Part shown: piece after piece, positions 1 through 11,772 of the stretch
How positions within the stretch are numbered: position 1 is the first letter of the stretch
Layout: each line of letters opens with the position of its first letter
Assembly: GCF_000003605.2 (NCBI RefSeq)
Contig: NW_003128863.1
Location: 505,924-555,773 of the forward strand
Length of the DNA: 49,850 nucleotides
Reading direction: 5' to 3'
Source: Saccoglossus kowalevskii
Taxonomy: Eukaryota > Hemichordata > Enteropneusta > Harrimaniidae
Position numbers and translations under genes: made by a program
The notes under the pieces: model-generated
Database searches by the model: none
What the model was told of the DNA's origin: nothing
The model's input: the letters and a program-made list of their open reading frames with translations, nothing else

Positions 1-284
1 ATGGCCAATCACTGATCGTAAGTTTGTCCTTCAAGCTTTCCCGCCTTTTTTCACTCTGTTTTTGTGGGCTATGTTTCCTATGACGTTCGATTTAAGGGTA
101 TATAAGAATGAAACACACGCTTCTCGATATGTATTTCTTCAGTTTGTAACTCGTTACTATGTTCCAGCATTCGCTGTTGAATAAACCATTAGTTTATTAG
201 TTTCTTAGACGAATTGCTGTCTCCGTGTCTGACATTTGTATACCCCCGCTCAAGGAGTCCGGTTTTTAACTGCATTCCCCCACA
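1..284 (+). mobile_element. Possible LTR fragment (U3-R-U5 end), left edge
   Basis: The stretch looks like the terminal part of a long terminal repeat. A TATATAA box lies at 99-105 and a polyadenylation signal AATAAA at 180-185, about 80 bases downstream, as in an R region. A pyrimidine-rich tail then ends in CCCCCACA near 284. No internal retrotransposon sequence follows and the left end is outside the window, so it could be a solo LTR or the 3' LTR of an element lying to the left. A simple promoter plus poly(A) coincidence is the alternative. Confidence 0.35.
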
Positions 285-2267
285 ATACCTAGCGGACAAG
301 TAGTCCTGACAAGAAGACAAATGTATAACTCATAATCGTTCAATAACGGTTCGATTACAATATGCGGGGGGCATGGATATCAGGAAGAAAATATTAAGTT
401 GAAATGTCTTGACCAAAGTAGACATTGTGTTCAATATTCATTTTCTAAAAAGCCGACCAATCGGATTATATCTAAAATGAAATCTAACAATGCAATGTCG
501 AGTGAGATATTGATGATTACGCAAAACAAGTAATTTATAGCAGCACATACGCTGAATGCATTTTATTTTTAGAAACGAACGCACACCGTTGCATACATTG
601 GCGTTTTTAATTAAATGGCAACATGCATTGCTACATATTGTAAATGTATTTATTTTACAAATGAATAAATTAGTGTTGTCATAGCAATGCACAGTGTCAA
701 ATAACCTGCCTTGCTGGTGAAATGTGAGTAACAATTATATGAATTTTGTTATGCCATCTACATAGCTAGTACAACCTGTTTATATCGTTTCTTTTAATTC
801 TGGCTGCATAACCAGTTTGGGGAAGAATTGTTTTTTTATTGTATCAACAATAAGTGTTGTATGCCTTCAATGTTGGTAGCTGCATTGCTGTGCATTTTCG
901 TTTATTTTGTTAAACCTGCCACACATAATCAATACAGCAAATTATGGGTGAAACGGAATCGGTATCATCTACCCTTAACTGTTCAATGTTTAATGGACAG
1001 TATGATAGTTGATAGACTAATATTAGTGTCTCTTATCAACTCAGTCTGTATTTTGCCAGCTGCAATTTACAGTATTGCTCATTTTGTTTCAAAACACATT
1101 GAAATAATTATCACTTTGGAAGTGTGGTACATGTTTAGCGTAATTCTACATGAATAACAAGAAATTTGATTTACATTTTTTGTGTGTGTAAATGAAATAA
1201 TGGTTTGTTTCAATATTTACAAAAGAATAGTCCACACATCGCCATATTGAATTACTAGTATTATTTAATGTGGTAAATGTGGTAAACATGGTAACTTGGT
1301 AAATGTGTATGATTCCACCACATATGTGCGTCACCACTCAGCAGTTCGTGAGTATATAGATTACCGCAACTCAAAGTCCAAGAAACCAATATAATACTGC
1401 ATCCACTACTCTTGACGGTATATATATATATAATCTAATCATTGTTATTTATGAAGAAGAGCCTTCTAGAGAAAAGAGGAGAAGGAATGGATGCATATTT
1501 GACAGTCACTTGAACCGTTCTGATCACTGAAAATGAACAAATGACCACACAATACATTAAAATATATGTTGGCGCTTGTCGTGGTACAGGTTTGAATCTC
1601 GTGTTTCATGTTAAATTACTGTGTTCAATTCAATTGAGGTGCTTGATTGGCTGATAGTGCTAGTCGCATTATCTAACTAATGAAGACATGGGCTTATTAG
1701 TGTGTTATCATGTGGTGAACACTTACCAGGTAAGGAATATACATTTTTTATGTATGTTTTTTATTATTAATATAACTTCAATGGAACACATATTGGTACA
1801 TTTTTCAAAACAGCTGGTCAGTTGTAAACGCGATGTAAACTGACATTCGAAGCAAATTTGGTAGATGACACAGAAAAACACGCTAAAGACGAAACAATGT
1901 GTAATTTAAGCAAGATGTGAATCGAGATGTTATCATCCGTAAATTTTGAAACATCGAATATCAATCCTGGTCTGCGTAAAAACTTGATTGCACTGCATTT
2001 GTTTGTCATTGGGTGAATCACAGTATACCTCTCAGTTTATGTAAATCACGCTAACATTCGTCTGCAAGTAGGTCGAACCAAGCGCACACGCCAAGCTTGA
2101 TGCCAAATTTGGATATTTCAAAGCAAATTATTGAAAGTCCAAGTACAGGCTCGACAAACTCAATCACTGCGACAATCAAAACAATATTGTCCATAAAGAT
2201 GCTGAAAACCTCAATTATATTTTATTTGTGCCTCGCGAGAAGCTGACAAGATTCGTTCACCCTGAAC
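285..2267. other. Noncoding, no gene recognised
   Basis: AT-rich sequence. The longest open frames (about 65-109 codons) show no domain, no signal-peptide exon with donor, and no conserved copy elsewhere in the window. A short TA repeat lies near 1420-1432. I see no RNA gene. Confidence 0.5.
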
Positions 2268-2475
2268 GCAGTGGCGGCGGGGGGGGGGGGTCACCCAAAA
2301 ATAAAATAGTTGAGGTGGGGGTGGGCGCGACGTCCCCCGTATCAAGCTAAAACCCTTTGTGTCAGCAAAATTTGCTCCTCAAAATGCAGGGGTAATAGCT
2401 TTTCAGAGGGTTTAGATTACAGATCTTGCCCCCTTATGCAAAATTTCGTGCCGTCGCCATCTGAAACGTATAAAA
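2268..2475. repeat. GC-rich-ended dispersed repeat, copy 1
   Basis: A GC-rich island in AT-rich surroundings, opening with GTGGCGGCGG and a 12-G run at 2279-2290 and closing with CGTGCCGTCGCCATCTG. The internal landmarks CCCTTTGTGTCAGCAAAAT and TTTCAGAGGGTTTAGA recur on the opposite strand at 12895-13130. This suggests a non-autonomous transposon family. The G run may also be an assembly-sensitive site. The family name is unknown to me. Confidence 0.45.
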
Positions 2476-3797
2476 TAACACAAAAAACGCACAATTTGAA
2501 TACGTAAACAAACGCAATCAGGTCGTCAGCATTGTATGCAGATGACTATATGTCATCCAAAATATAATTGACAATAAATAGGATAAATGTCTACCTGCTA
2601 AGTTTTTGATGCGCTGCAGTTCGTGCCGCTGACTCCATGGGCATAATTAAATTCAACGCATGATTTTGAAGTAAACTTTCACACCTTCTGCACCTCGGTG
2701 AATAATTTTCCCATCGAGAAGAGAAATATTCATATACTCCCCGGTAGCACTTAACAATTGCTTAATATTACTCCCCCCTGAATGGCAAAGCTGAGTGCCC
2801 ACGGTAGTTTAGCACTTGCTTGTTATTGAAAGTTCAAAAAAACATGACATGTAATTATCGATAATTCACACAACACAGTGATGCCACTGCGTTTTTTTAT
2901 TCCTATTTATAAATGTATATGCTGCAACGATTAAAAATGGACTGTGGCATTAAACCTTCAAAGCAAACACGTGCTCCAAGGCTCAAATTACAAACCTTGA
3001 GATAAAAAAATATGCTCATTCTAGACAACTAACAAATTTACCAACTCTTGCATTAATATGACAGCCACCAGACTGGTCAACAGCTAATACAGCGCGACCT
3101 TCAGCTAAAACATATGCTTGCTCTTCAAAGCAAACACGCACTCAAAAGCTCAAATTACAAACCTTGAGCAAAAACATATGCTTGTTCATTCGAAAAATTT
3201 ACAAACTTTTGCATTATTATGACGGTCACCAGACTGACCGACAGCTAATACAACAAAGCCATTTTAGCGTGACAACAATTTGTCTGTACCAGCAGTGTTA
3301 GTAAGGGGCCATATTAAATCGGTATTCTGTCATTACATCTTTGAAATTGCGTTTACGCTGAGTTACTTAAATTGGCCTTATGAAATCTGTCTGCAGTATA
3401 CCAAATTCACTAACAGCTCACGGCATTGTGGATTTGTAAAAAAAACAGGCAAACACACGACAACGCCTGTAAACTCTCAAAAACAAATATATATAAATGT
3501 CATTGCACATAACAATAATTATTTCCTGCTTGTATCTAGAAAGACCTACTCTAGTTAAATTGAGCAATGAACAATGCGAGTTTATTACTGGCAGTAACAA
3601 GATTATATATTGAGAATTACACAATACTGTTGTTATTTTCATAACATCGCTGTATGTACGTAATTCCGAGCAAACGAACTGTAAGAATATGTTTAATTTA
3701 GGATAGGAGTTTACACCTGCCATGTCAGAAATTGTTTGCAAAAATGACGAGCTAAGTTTATAACGCCAATGACATACGCAATTAACCAGTGATTTCG

Positions 3798-3921
3798 ACT
3801 ACACTGCGCCCTCACTAGTTCACAGGAGAGACATATAGCACACCCATTTACTTTACACAATTTACATACATCGCAAACCATATCATATAAAATGCACCTA
3901 AAATCTGTGACGCAGTCAGTT
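3798..3921 (+). promoter_or_regulatory. TATA-initiator promoter of LDLa-Ly6 gene 1
   Basis: A block beginning GCGCCCTCACTAGTTCAC (about 3806) is followed by TATAAAA at 3886-3892 and an initiator TCAGTT at 3916-3921. The putative start site A is at 3918, 32 bases after the first T of the TATA box, which is textbook core-promoter spacing. The same arrangement and spacing is present in unit 3 (15916 and 15948), and the block is one of the best conserved noncoding parts of the array. Confidence 0.6.
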
Positions 3922-3958
3922 TGCTCCTGGCACCAATTGGATCGTATGAATTGCAGAG
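3918..3958 (+). other. Noncoding first exon of LDLa-Ly6 gene 1
   Basis: A predicted 41-nt 5' UTR exon running from the initiator to GCAGAG, followed by a consensus donor GTAAGC at 3959. The next exon begins after TTTTTTTAG at 4440, leaving 13 untranslated bases before the ATG at 4453. The donor and its surroundings (AGGTAAGCTGATCATG) are identical in unit 3, which supports function. Not confirmed by transcripts. Confidence 0.55.
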
Positions 3959-4452
3959 GTAAGCTGATCATGTTTTTTCATACTTTTTATTTATATAGAG
4001 AGTAATGTTTAACACCGTAAGAAAAGCCCATACACACACAACTGTAGACGTCGAGCCTTAGAAACCACAACGCTATCAGTAACCGTTTGAATTACTAATA
4101 CGCACTCGAAAAACCTATCCGCACATATATCTATGTGTTGTTGAATTTGATAGCTGCTTGTTGTGTTGTTTTGTATCCCTCAAAAACGTTACATTTTAAC
4201 TATTTTACACGACAATGTATAGTCTCGAGCATTTAAAGGAGTACAATGCTTTCATTAATTGAATCAATAAATATAAAAAATACTAAATTTCTACACAACG
4301 AATTGTCTCGCTACTTTAAACGTCAGCTTGTTGTGGAGCAGATTATGTCCACGCTTGTCAGTGTTGCTTATTTACTATACTAATTTGTGTGGAAGCGGTA
4401 CAGGACAAGAATTATTTATACAGGTTTTTATTTTTTTAGTTACTTGCTAAAT

Positions 4453-6520
4453 ATGAATCCAAAAATATATATCAGTTTATTTGTCGTAATGAGTGTGTTG
4501 CTGAGTAAAGCAGTTGGTAAGTCGAATATATTATTGTGTATGTAATTTAAATAATATCACGTGACTGGTAATGTTGAACTCATTAGATTATTATGAAGTT
4601 ATTACGAGGATACCTCAAAGTACGCTCGAAGACAGTACAGCGGAGTATCTACCTCCGCGCAGCGGAGGTCGATGCGACGGCGTACTGTCTGAGTTTAACT
4701 TATTATTATACTTCTTTTCCTTCTAAGGATACGCCATTGGAAAGCCGAAATCTAAAAGGTTTAGAGCAGAATCAGTGAATGTCTTTGTCTGGAGTTTTTA
4801 TTATTAGAGGACCCTTACGGGCGTAATCATTCCATATTTAGAATTCGCATTTTCTAATATGGTATCATGAAAATACCCTGTAAATTACAGCTAAATTAAC
4901 GCACGCTGTAACTTATGGCGTTACGGTGACAGATGTATAATAATGTTTAATATGAAATGAATCTCAATAGTTGACCTTGTTTCAAACAATTTCTTGGGAC
5001 ATATGATTTCTAATATTGTTTTATAGTTGGGATTTATGGTAGTGCCTCAACAAATTTCATTCTAGAAAAGTTTACGGCCAGAACCCCTTTCAGGTATGAC
5101 CGACAATATTGTTCAATTATCAAAACCTGATATTATCCACCAGCAGTTGATTACTAAAGGCGCCATCATTGATCACATTCCAAATAAAACTGTCTTCTCC
5201 GGGTCATGACATAATGATGCGTGTGCATTTATTTAAACAATAATGGAAAAAGCTGATGCTGGACACTGATTAGTCATAGTCACGAATTTTATTTTAACTT
5301 ACAGGATTTTGTAATCCGAGGTACCATTACCAGTGTGGTGATGGTAGTTGTATTTCGGATTATCTACGATGTAATGGATCTCCTCAATGCTCCGATAATT
5401 CTGATGAAACTGACTGTGGTATGATATATACTTTGCTATTTTTCACTAAGCATTTAGTCCTTGCCTTCTACGTGATATGTCTGTTCGGTCTCAGATCAAT
5501 GAATTGTATGTGTCATACCTATGATAGGTGCGCTTTATTATCTGTGTTTTCCTGTTTCGTAAAATTTTGTAGAATTAATATTTGAATAAGTAGATATGTG
5601 TAGAAAGAAAAAGGCAATTATGACAAATATCAATATATATATACTTGACAACGAGTAATACTATTTTTAACAGGTCAAATCTGTTACCACTGTACCTATA
5701 CGTATGACGCTGAATACCCAGACTACTTTGGATGTAATGCTGGCAAATACCCGAACCATTGCTACAAAGATGTACGTAACAAACGTTAATTGTAGTACCA
5801 TTGAATAAGCACATTATTCAATATAACAGTATTCTGTACATTATTTCCGCCTGTGATGTGTTGTGATAATGTGATATTGTCGTTGTGTAATATATAAACA
5901 TGATTTGTGTTTGATGAGTTCCGAAAATGAATCAAATCATACAGCTTCTATATGTTATGTTTATACACAGGAAATCTGTTCTACTAAATACACACAGTCA
6001 TCTGATAGAACTACTATCTCACTCGGATGCATGAATAAATTGGTACGTATATATGTTAATAAATACCTGAATGTTCTGATATTATGTGAAGCTATTGCAA
6101 TCCAATACTTGAGAAGATCGAATATACATGCCAGCATAACACTAACGCACCACCAATGGCGCATTTAGAACGTAATAATGTCAACATTCATAAAAACGAA
6201 CATTCATTTTTAACCTTCTTGACTTATAAACTTTCATTTATGAGTAACGGTGTTGTTGTTGTTGTTCTTGTGAAGGGTTGCTTAATTCGATATAGACTTT
6301 TCAATAAGAAAAGTTTTCAATAATGTCTGTCAAAGCAACGCTGCCATGTTAAATTTTGATTTTACGGAATATAGATTAATGCAAACACTGTCGTCATTTA
6401 TTCTAGGATTGCGAGACAGAAAATGCGTTGAATGGCCAAAGTTGCAACGAAGACGAACCTGATGCTAGTGAGACAAGCTGTACATTTTGCTGCGATGACG
6501 TGTATTGCAACATGCAATGA
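4453..6520 (+). CDS. Secreted LDLa-Ly6 (three-finger) protein, copy 1
   Basis: Five coding exons: 4453-4516, 5305-5418, 5674-5771, 5971-6042 and 6407-6520, all with GT/AG borders, joining in frame to 153 residues. Residues 1-21 are a signal peptide starting MNPKIYISLF. Residues 22-59 form one LDLa repeat with six cysteines (24, 32, 37, 44, 50, 59) and the calcium-site end SDNSDE. Residues 61-151 form a Ly6/uPAR domain that opens with CYHC and closes with CTFCC...YCN. It has twelve cysteines rather than the usual ten; the extra pair is probably 129 and 141. The protein stops two residues after the final Asn, so there is no GPI-anchor tail and it should be freely secreted. Introns into and out of the LDLa exon are phase 1, fitting exon shuffling. 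The ligand and role are unknown. Structure is well supported; expression is not shown. Confidence 0.85.
4595..4945. repeat. Insertion with long hairpin in intron 2, unit 1
   Basis: About 350 bases present in units 1 and 2 but missing from the matching place in unit 3 (near 17775). It contains an imperfect hairpin at 4631-4689: outer arms GACAGTAC and GTACTGTC, and an inner perfect 8-bp stem ACCTCCGC/GCGGAGGT with loop GCA. It is probably a small non-autonomous mobile element that entered before units 1 and 2 separated. No coding capacity is seen. Confidence 0.5.
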
Positions 6521-7060
6521 ATGGCAAACATGAAAGCATGTTGCATGTCGTGATGGTGGTGTTTTATACGTGACAATATGTAGACAATGTTATTTTTGGC
6601 CATGGATCAGAATTGAATGGCGAGATGATTCTTTTAGGCATTATTAGAGAGACAAACTTTGATGTAATCTGATCTGAATATGTGACCAAATGATGTTGAT
6701 CTTGGTTTTGAACTGTATGCTCTTTCTAATTTATGTCGCCGGAATCTGAGGTGTTTTGCGGTGTAAAGGAATCCACGTGGACAGCTCTCCTTCCACGAGT
6801 TGCGAATATTGGACAGACACTCACTGCAGTTGATTGGTAGTGTGTTCGACTGAGTGTACAGCGTGTATTACAATTTCACTACTGACTGCGTTCCACATTA
6901 CTGTCGTCACCATCGTTACCGGAGACTCGTTGGAACACTGTCGTCAATAAAAGATTTGTTTTCATTAAGTTTGAAGAATAATATAACATAAACCACTACC
7001 ATTGTAACGTGTTAGGAACTCCCTGCCATCCCCGCACACCTGTGGAATAAAGTACGTTGT
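6521..7060 (+). other. 3' flank of gene 1 with poly(A) signal, possible solo LTR
   Basis: Up to about 6710 the sequence matches unit 2, then it diverges. AATAAA at 6946-6951 could be the gene 1 poly(A) signal. However, the following tail ending in CCATCCCCGCACAC near 7041 resembles the LTR-like end at 271-284 (GCATTCCCCCACA). A solo LTR inserted downstream of gene 1 is therefore possible at roughly 6740-7041. A second AATAAA lies at about 7046. Confidence 0.35.
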
Positions 7061-8330
7061 TTAAACTATAATTGTGTAACATATTCTTGTTGCATTTATT
7101 AAGTTTATTGGGACGGTATGGTGAGTATAGTGTCCCATCTAAATGAGCACAGAAGCGCATATAATGTTCATCATAGCGGGTGGGGTTGTCTGCATAAAAT
7201 CATCTCGTTTGCATAAATTAATATCCATGAGCAACGAAAAACTCATTTTAAGTAACATAGTTGAACTCTTGCAACCTTGCCCTTAGTTATATAATATTAT
7301 TCTCTTTATAATAGTTTGTTTCAATATGAATATGCATTGTCATAATTAATTAACTAGTCTTGGGGTTGAAACAACAGTCTACCGAATGTCCTTGATATAT
7401 GTCAATATCTTGCAAAAACATTGGTGCCAAATATGTTTAATTATTTTAAGGGATATAATTTCCAAGTGCGTTTTTAAATTAGTATTATGAAAGCTCTATC
7501 ATTCTGTTCTAATAGCTGAAACAAATCCCTGTGAATTTTCATTTGTCGAATGAACAGAATACACATTTTTTAGTACATTTTTTTTAAAAATGTGGATGCA
7601 ACGTTTTGCTTTTTATGTATTTTTTTATGTACTGATTTTGATTTGATAACTTTGAACTAAACATATTTTCTTTTAGCTTCATATCTTGATCAAAGTTTGG
7701 CACCCAGTTCATAGGAGTGCTAATCTTGTTTTCTGAACAGATTTTAGGTTTGCAAATGTGTATCAGACTGTGCAAAAACTCTCTCCATGAGTTGGTTTTG
7801 AAACCCAGTCTAGTATTCCCATGGGATTTGGGAGATACATTACCAAGGATATTATTACAAGATAAATGATTTGCTTCATTGAACACATACAACAATGCAA
7901 ATTTCCACAAAGATCAGTGACCTTTGAATGTGTATGTGTATGTGAATGTGTAAATGTTTCCCTCAATATACCTTTCCCTTCCATCTTTGATGGTACGGGC
8001 AAGGTAAAAACTGTGTCAAAATGCATTCCTATTGCCAACAGTTATAAATTCACTGATTATATCATTACGAGTTGAAAAAAATAATCGCAAAGCTGATGTA
8101 AGTGTTTTATAAGACACATTTCTTTATGAGACACACCAGCGAACTGTTGAATGTAACCACATCTTTTTTTTCTTTAACGCGATCATAGCAAGTCACTGAA
8201 TTCACGGAAAATGCATCAGTACATTGATTTTTCACCCTAGTACTATTGTCCAAAATTTCTTAAAATGTTTTTAATATTTTTTACCTGCGACAAGTTACCT
8301 AATTAGTAAGCATTTCGAGAAATCACAGTG
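7061..8330. other. Unit 1-specific noncoding stretch
   Basis: No match to the equivalent part of unit 2 or 3. Two overlapping minus-strand open frames (7584-7910 and 7763-8038) show no domain I can recognise. A short TGTATG-type repeat lies at about 7930-7952. This may be inserted sequence that replaced the original 3' flank. Confidence 0.4.
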
Positions 8331-9834
8331 TGTGTCCATGCTCACTTTGAAATGGAACAACTTTGAACTCTAAACTAATGTGTTGGAGTTGACACATTTG
8401 TACAGGGAATAATTGCTGCATCATCTGTATTTCAAATATTCATGATTTGTTTAATTTTCAATAACGGCGATTTTTGGATGAGAAGTTAACTTCAAAAAAA
8501 GTTATAAAGAATAAAATTGTGAAACTCCTGTTTCGAGCTAAATAAGTAGTGTTAATTGGTGGAGCGACATACCCAAATTACCGTTTTCCATCGCAACCAG
8601 ATTCATATCTCTACCAAAACCTTGTATATTTGTCGCTGTAAAAAGGGCAACTCCCCGCTAAAAAGAATTCATCAATATTGTTTTACAGTTATACATGAAA
8701 GAATACTTAACTAAATTTATAATATACCCACAGATGATATTGTATGTTACTGATAATCAGATACGTATGGTTATATTAATGCGCACGTAATGCATGTAAT
8801 ATATTATCTATCGATAATCAAGACGTGAATAAAAATAATATTAGTTTGTGAGCAAAATGTTTGGTTCATAAAGATCATGTGCATTATCATCTTCAGAACA
8901 ATTATGTGCAGTATACTCGGCACATTAATGCCACACTGCTTTTCTGTTTCCTATTCATAAATATAATGTTGCAATGGTTAAATATGGACTATGACATTAA
9001 AACGTTAACGCAAGCACGCGGTCAAAGGCTCAAAACTTGAGCCAGAACATATGCTTGCTCTTCAAAGCAAACACCCGCCCAAAGGGTTAAATTACAAACC
9101 TTGAGGTAAAACATAAGCTAGCTCATTTTTCGCGCTGAAAAATGACAAACTCTTGCACTATCGTGACAGTCACCAGACCGGCCGGCAGCTAATACCACAA
9201 AGCGACCTTGGCGTGACAACAATTAGTCTATGCCAGCAGTGTTAGTAAAGGGTCAAATTGAGTCGGTATTCTGTCATTACATGTTTGAAATTGGGGATTG
9301 GGTTTATGCTGATTGTACTTAAATTGGCCTTATGAAATTTGTCTGCAGTATAGCAAATTCACTTACAGTGAACAGCAATGTGGATATCCACAAAATATCA
9401 AATTTCATTACTCCCAGGACCAGTGCGTTTAAAAAAAACGCCGGGTATAGCATTGTTATTTACATATTGTTAACAATAGCGTGATGTGGAACAGACAAAA
9501 AAAAACACGACAACGCCTGAGTACTTCCCATTGTCTCGAAAGTGCACAAATATATACAAATGCATAATTATTATTAGCTTGAATCTACAGAAACCTACTC
9601 CAGTAAAATTGAGCAATGAACAATGTGAGCGCATAACTGACAGTAACAAGAATGTATCTCGAGAATTACACATCATAACATCGCTGTATGTAAGTAATTC
9701 CGAGCAACTGTAAGAATATCTTTCATGTAGGATAAGAGTTTACACCTGCCATGTCGAAGAGATATTTTGCAACCACGACGAGCCAAGTTTATAACCGATG
9801 ACATACGCAATTAACCAGTGATTTCCACTAGAGA

Positions 9835-9957
9835 GCGCCCTCACTAGTTCACAGGAGAGACATATGGCACACCCATTTACTTTACACAATTTACATACAT
9901 TGCAAACCATATCATATAAAATGCAACAAAATCTGAGACGCAGTCCGTTTTTTTTTT
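9835..9957 (+). promoter_or_regulatory. Damaged promoter of LDLa-Ly6 copy 2
   Basis: The GCGCCCTCACTAGTTCAC block (about 9835) and TATAAA (9915-9920) are kept, but the initiator has become TCCGTT. About 50 bases that hold the rest of the noncoding exon and its GTAAGC donor in units 1 and 3 are deleted and replaced by a T run at 9948-9957. The unit probably cannot make the normal spliced 5' end. Confidence 0.5.
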
Positions 9958-10439
9958 CATACAAACACTTTTTATATACAGAGTAATGTTTAACACCATA
10001 TGAACGTCCAGGCACGCACAATTGTAGACGTCAAACCTTTCCGGTGTTCATTGGCGTTCAACCTAAAGTAGAATGTGGACTTTGATGTAGAAACCACAGC
10101 GCTATCAGTGACTCGTTTGAATTACTAATACGCACTCGAAAAAAATATCCGCAAACATATATATGTGTTGTTGAATTTGAAAGCTGCTTGTTTTGTATCC
10201 CTCAAAAACGTTACATTTTAATTATTTTACACTACAATGTGTATAGTCTCGAGCATTTAAAGGAGTACAATTCTTAAAAAGTCAGCTTGGTGTGAAGCAG
10301 ATTATGCCCACGCCTGTCAGTGTTGCTTATTTACTATACTAATTTGTGTGGAAGCGGTACAGAACAAGAATTATTTATACAAGTCCATATAACTATATAA
10401 TATCGCTGTTTTTATTTTTGTTTTAGTTACTTGCTAAAT

Positions 10440-11772
10440 ATGAATCCAAAAATATATATCAGTTTATTTGTCGTAATGAGTGTGGTGCCGAGTAAAGCAT
10501 TTGGTAAGTCGAATATATTGTTGTGTATGTAAATAATATCACGTGTCTTGTAATGTTAAACTCATTAGATTATTATGAGATTATTACGAGGATACCTCAA
10601 AGTATGCTCGAAGACAGTACAGCGGGAGTATCGACCCACGCGCAGCGGTGGTCGATGCGACGGGCGTACTGTCTGAGTTATTATTATACATATTTTCCTT
10701 CCAAGGATACACCATGAGAATGGTGAAATCCAAAAGGTTTAGGGCAGAATCAGTGAACGTTCTTGTGTGGAGTGCGGTCAAACCCTGATGGCATTCATCT
10801 TTGTTTTTATTATTGGAGGACGCTCACTGCGCGCAATCATTCCATATTTGGAATTGTAATTTTCTAATATGGTAGGATGAAAATACCACCGTTAATTACC
10901 GCACAATTGACGCACGCTGTAACTTATGGCGTTACGGTGACAGATGTATAAGTATAGTTAATCGCACGAGTTGGAGTGCGTTTATAACTATAAAGGCCAC
11001 AGTTTTTGTCAGCATCTTGTAAATGCACGAGGCCGATATTATTTAATACATTAGTTGTATTACCGTTGAATAAGCTCATTCTTCAATATAGCAGTATTCT
11101 GTACATTATTTCCGCCTGTGATGTGTTGTGATAATGTGATATTGTCGTTGTGTAATATATAAACACGATTTGTGTTTGATGAGTTCCGAAAATGAATCAA
11201 ATCATACAGCTTCTATATGTTATGTTTATACACAGGAAATCTGTTCTACTAAATACACACAGTCATCTGATAGAACTACTATCTCACTCGGATGCATGAA
11301 TAAATTGGTACGTATATATGTTAATAAATACCTGAATGTTCTGATATTATGTGAAACTATTGCAATCCAATACTTGAGAAGATAGAATATACACTTACGC
11401 ACCACCAATGGCGCATTTAGAACGTAATAATGTCAACATTCATAAAAACGAACATTCATTTTTAACCTTCTTGACTTATAAACTTTCATTTATGAGTAAC
11501 GGTGTTGTTGTTGTTGTTCTTGTGAAGGGTTGCTTAATTCGATATAGACTTTATAATAAGAAACGTGTTCAATAATGTTTGTCAAAGCAACGCTGCCATG
11601 TTAAATTTTGACTTTACGGAATACAGATTAATGCAAACACTGTCGTCATTTATTATAGGATTGCGAGACAGAAAAAGCGGTGAATGGCCAAAGTTGCAAC
11701 GAAGATGAACCTGATGCTAGTGAGACAAACTGTACATTTTGCTGCGATGCCAAACATGAAATCATGTCGTGA
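10440..11772 (+). pseudogene. LDLa-Ly6 copy 2, exon-deleted pseudogene
   Basis: The signal-peptide exon (10440-10503, MNPKIYISLF...) keeps its acceptor and donor. The LDLa exon and the first Ly6 exon are gone: sequence matching unit 1 jumps from about 4940 to about 5785, with roughly 100 unrelated bases (about 10952-11050) at the junction. The middle Ly6 exon (11236-11307) is intact. The last exon begins at 11659, but a deletion of about 27 bases removes the terminal YCN and gives a different end, reaching a stop at 11770-11772. Joining the phase-1 signal exon to the phase-0 exon at 11236 would be out of frame. With the broken promoter this makes a functional product unlikely. A short novel transcript cannot be excluded. 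Confidence 0.75.
10570..10955. repeat. Hairpin-bearing insertion, unit 2 copy
   Basis: Counterpart of the 4595-4945 insertion in the intron after the signal-peptide exon. Outer hairpin arms are at 10613-10620 and 10666-10673 (GACAGTAC/GTACTGTC). The inner stem has changed sequence but still largely pairs (TCGACCCAC against GTGGTCGA). It shares the right-hand landmark GCGTTACGGTGACAG near 10930 with unit 1. Confidence 0.5.

Larger units (their letters stand above)
2830..8900 (+). repeat. Tandem unit 1 of the LDLa-Ly6 array
   Basis: First of three head-to-tail segmental duplicates. The left boundary is marked by a shared block (TGATGCCACTGCG at about 2880, with counterparts near 8927 and 15004). 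The right flank contains a shared block (ATTGCTGCATC at about 8411 with TTTCAAATATTCAT at 8431) that also occurs in unit 2 at about 14172. Unit 1 holds an intact gene. Its 3' part between about 6710 and 8330 does not match unit 2 or 3 and is replaced by unrelated sequence. Boundaries are estimated by eye. Confidence 0.7.

Noticed and set aside
347-358. GGTTCGATT, resembling a tRNA B box
   Set aside because: No A box or cloverleaf-forming sequence at the right distance.
2279-2290. 12-G run as a possible G-quadruplex control element
   Set aside because: Better explained as part of a dispersed repeat and a sequencing-sensitive homopolymer; no gene start nearby.
3711-3971. Minus-strand open frames over the promoter, repeated near 9740 and 15792
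   Set aside because: They are antisense to the conserved promoter block, differ in length and start between units, and lack a signal peptide or domain. Conservation is better explained by the promoter.
5905-6168. 87-codon open frame with a near-identical copy at 11170-11385
   Set aside because: It reads through the middle Ly6 exon in the correct frame but includes intron on both sides. The conservation reflects recent duplication; the real exon is 5971-6042.
7584-8038. Overlapping minus-strand open frames (108 and 91 codons)
   Set aside because: Briefly considered as a LINE reverse-transcriptase remnant, but no recognisable motif could be supported.
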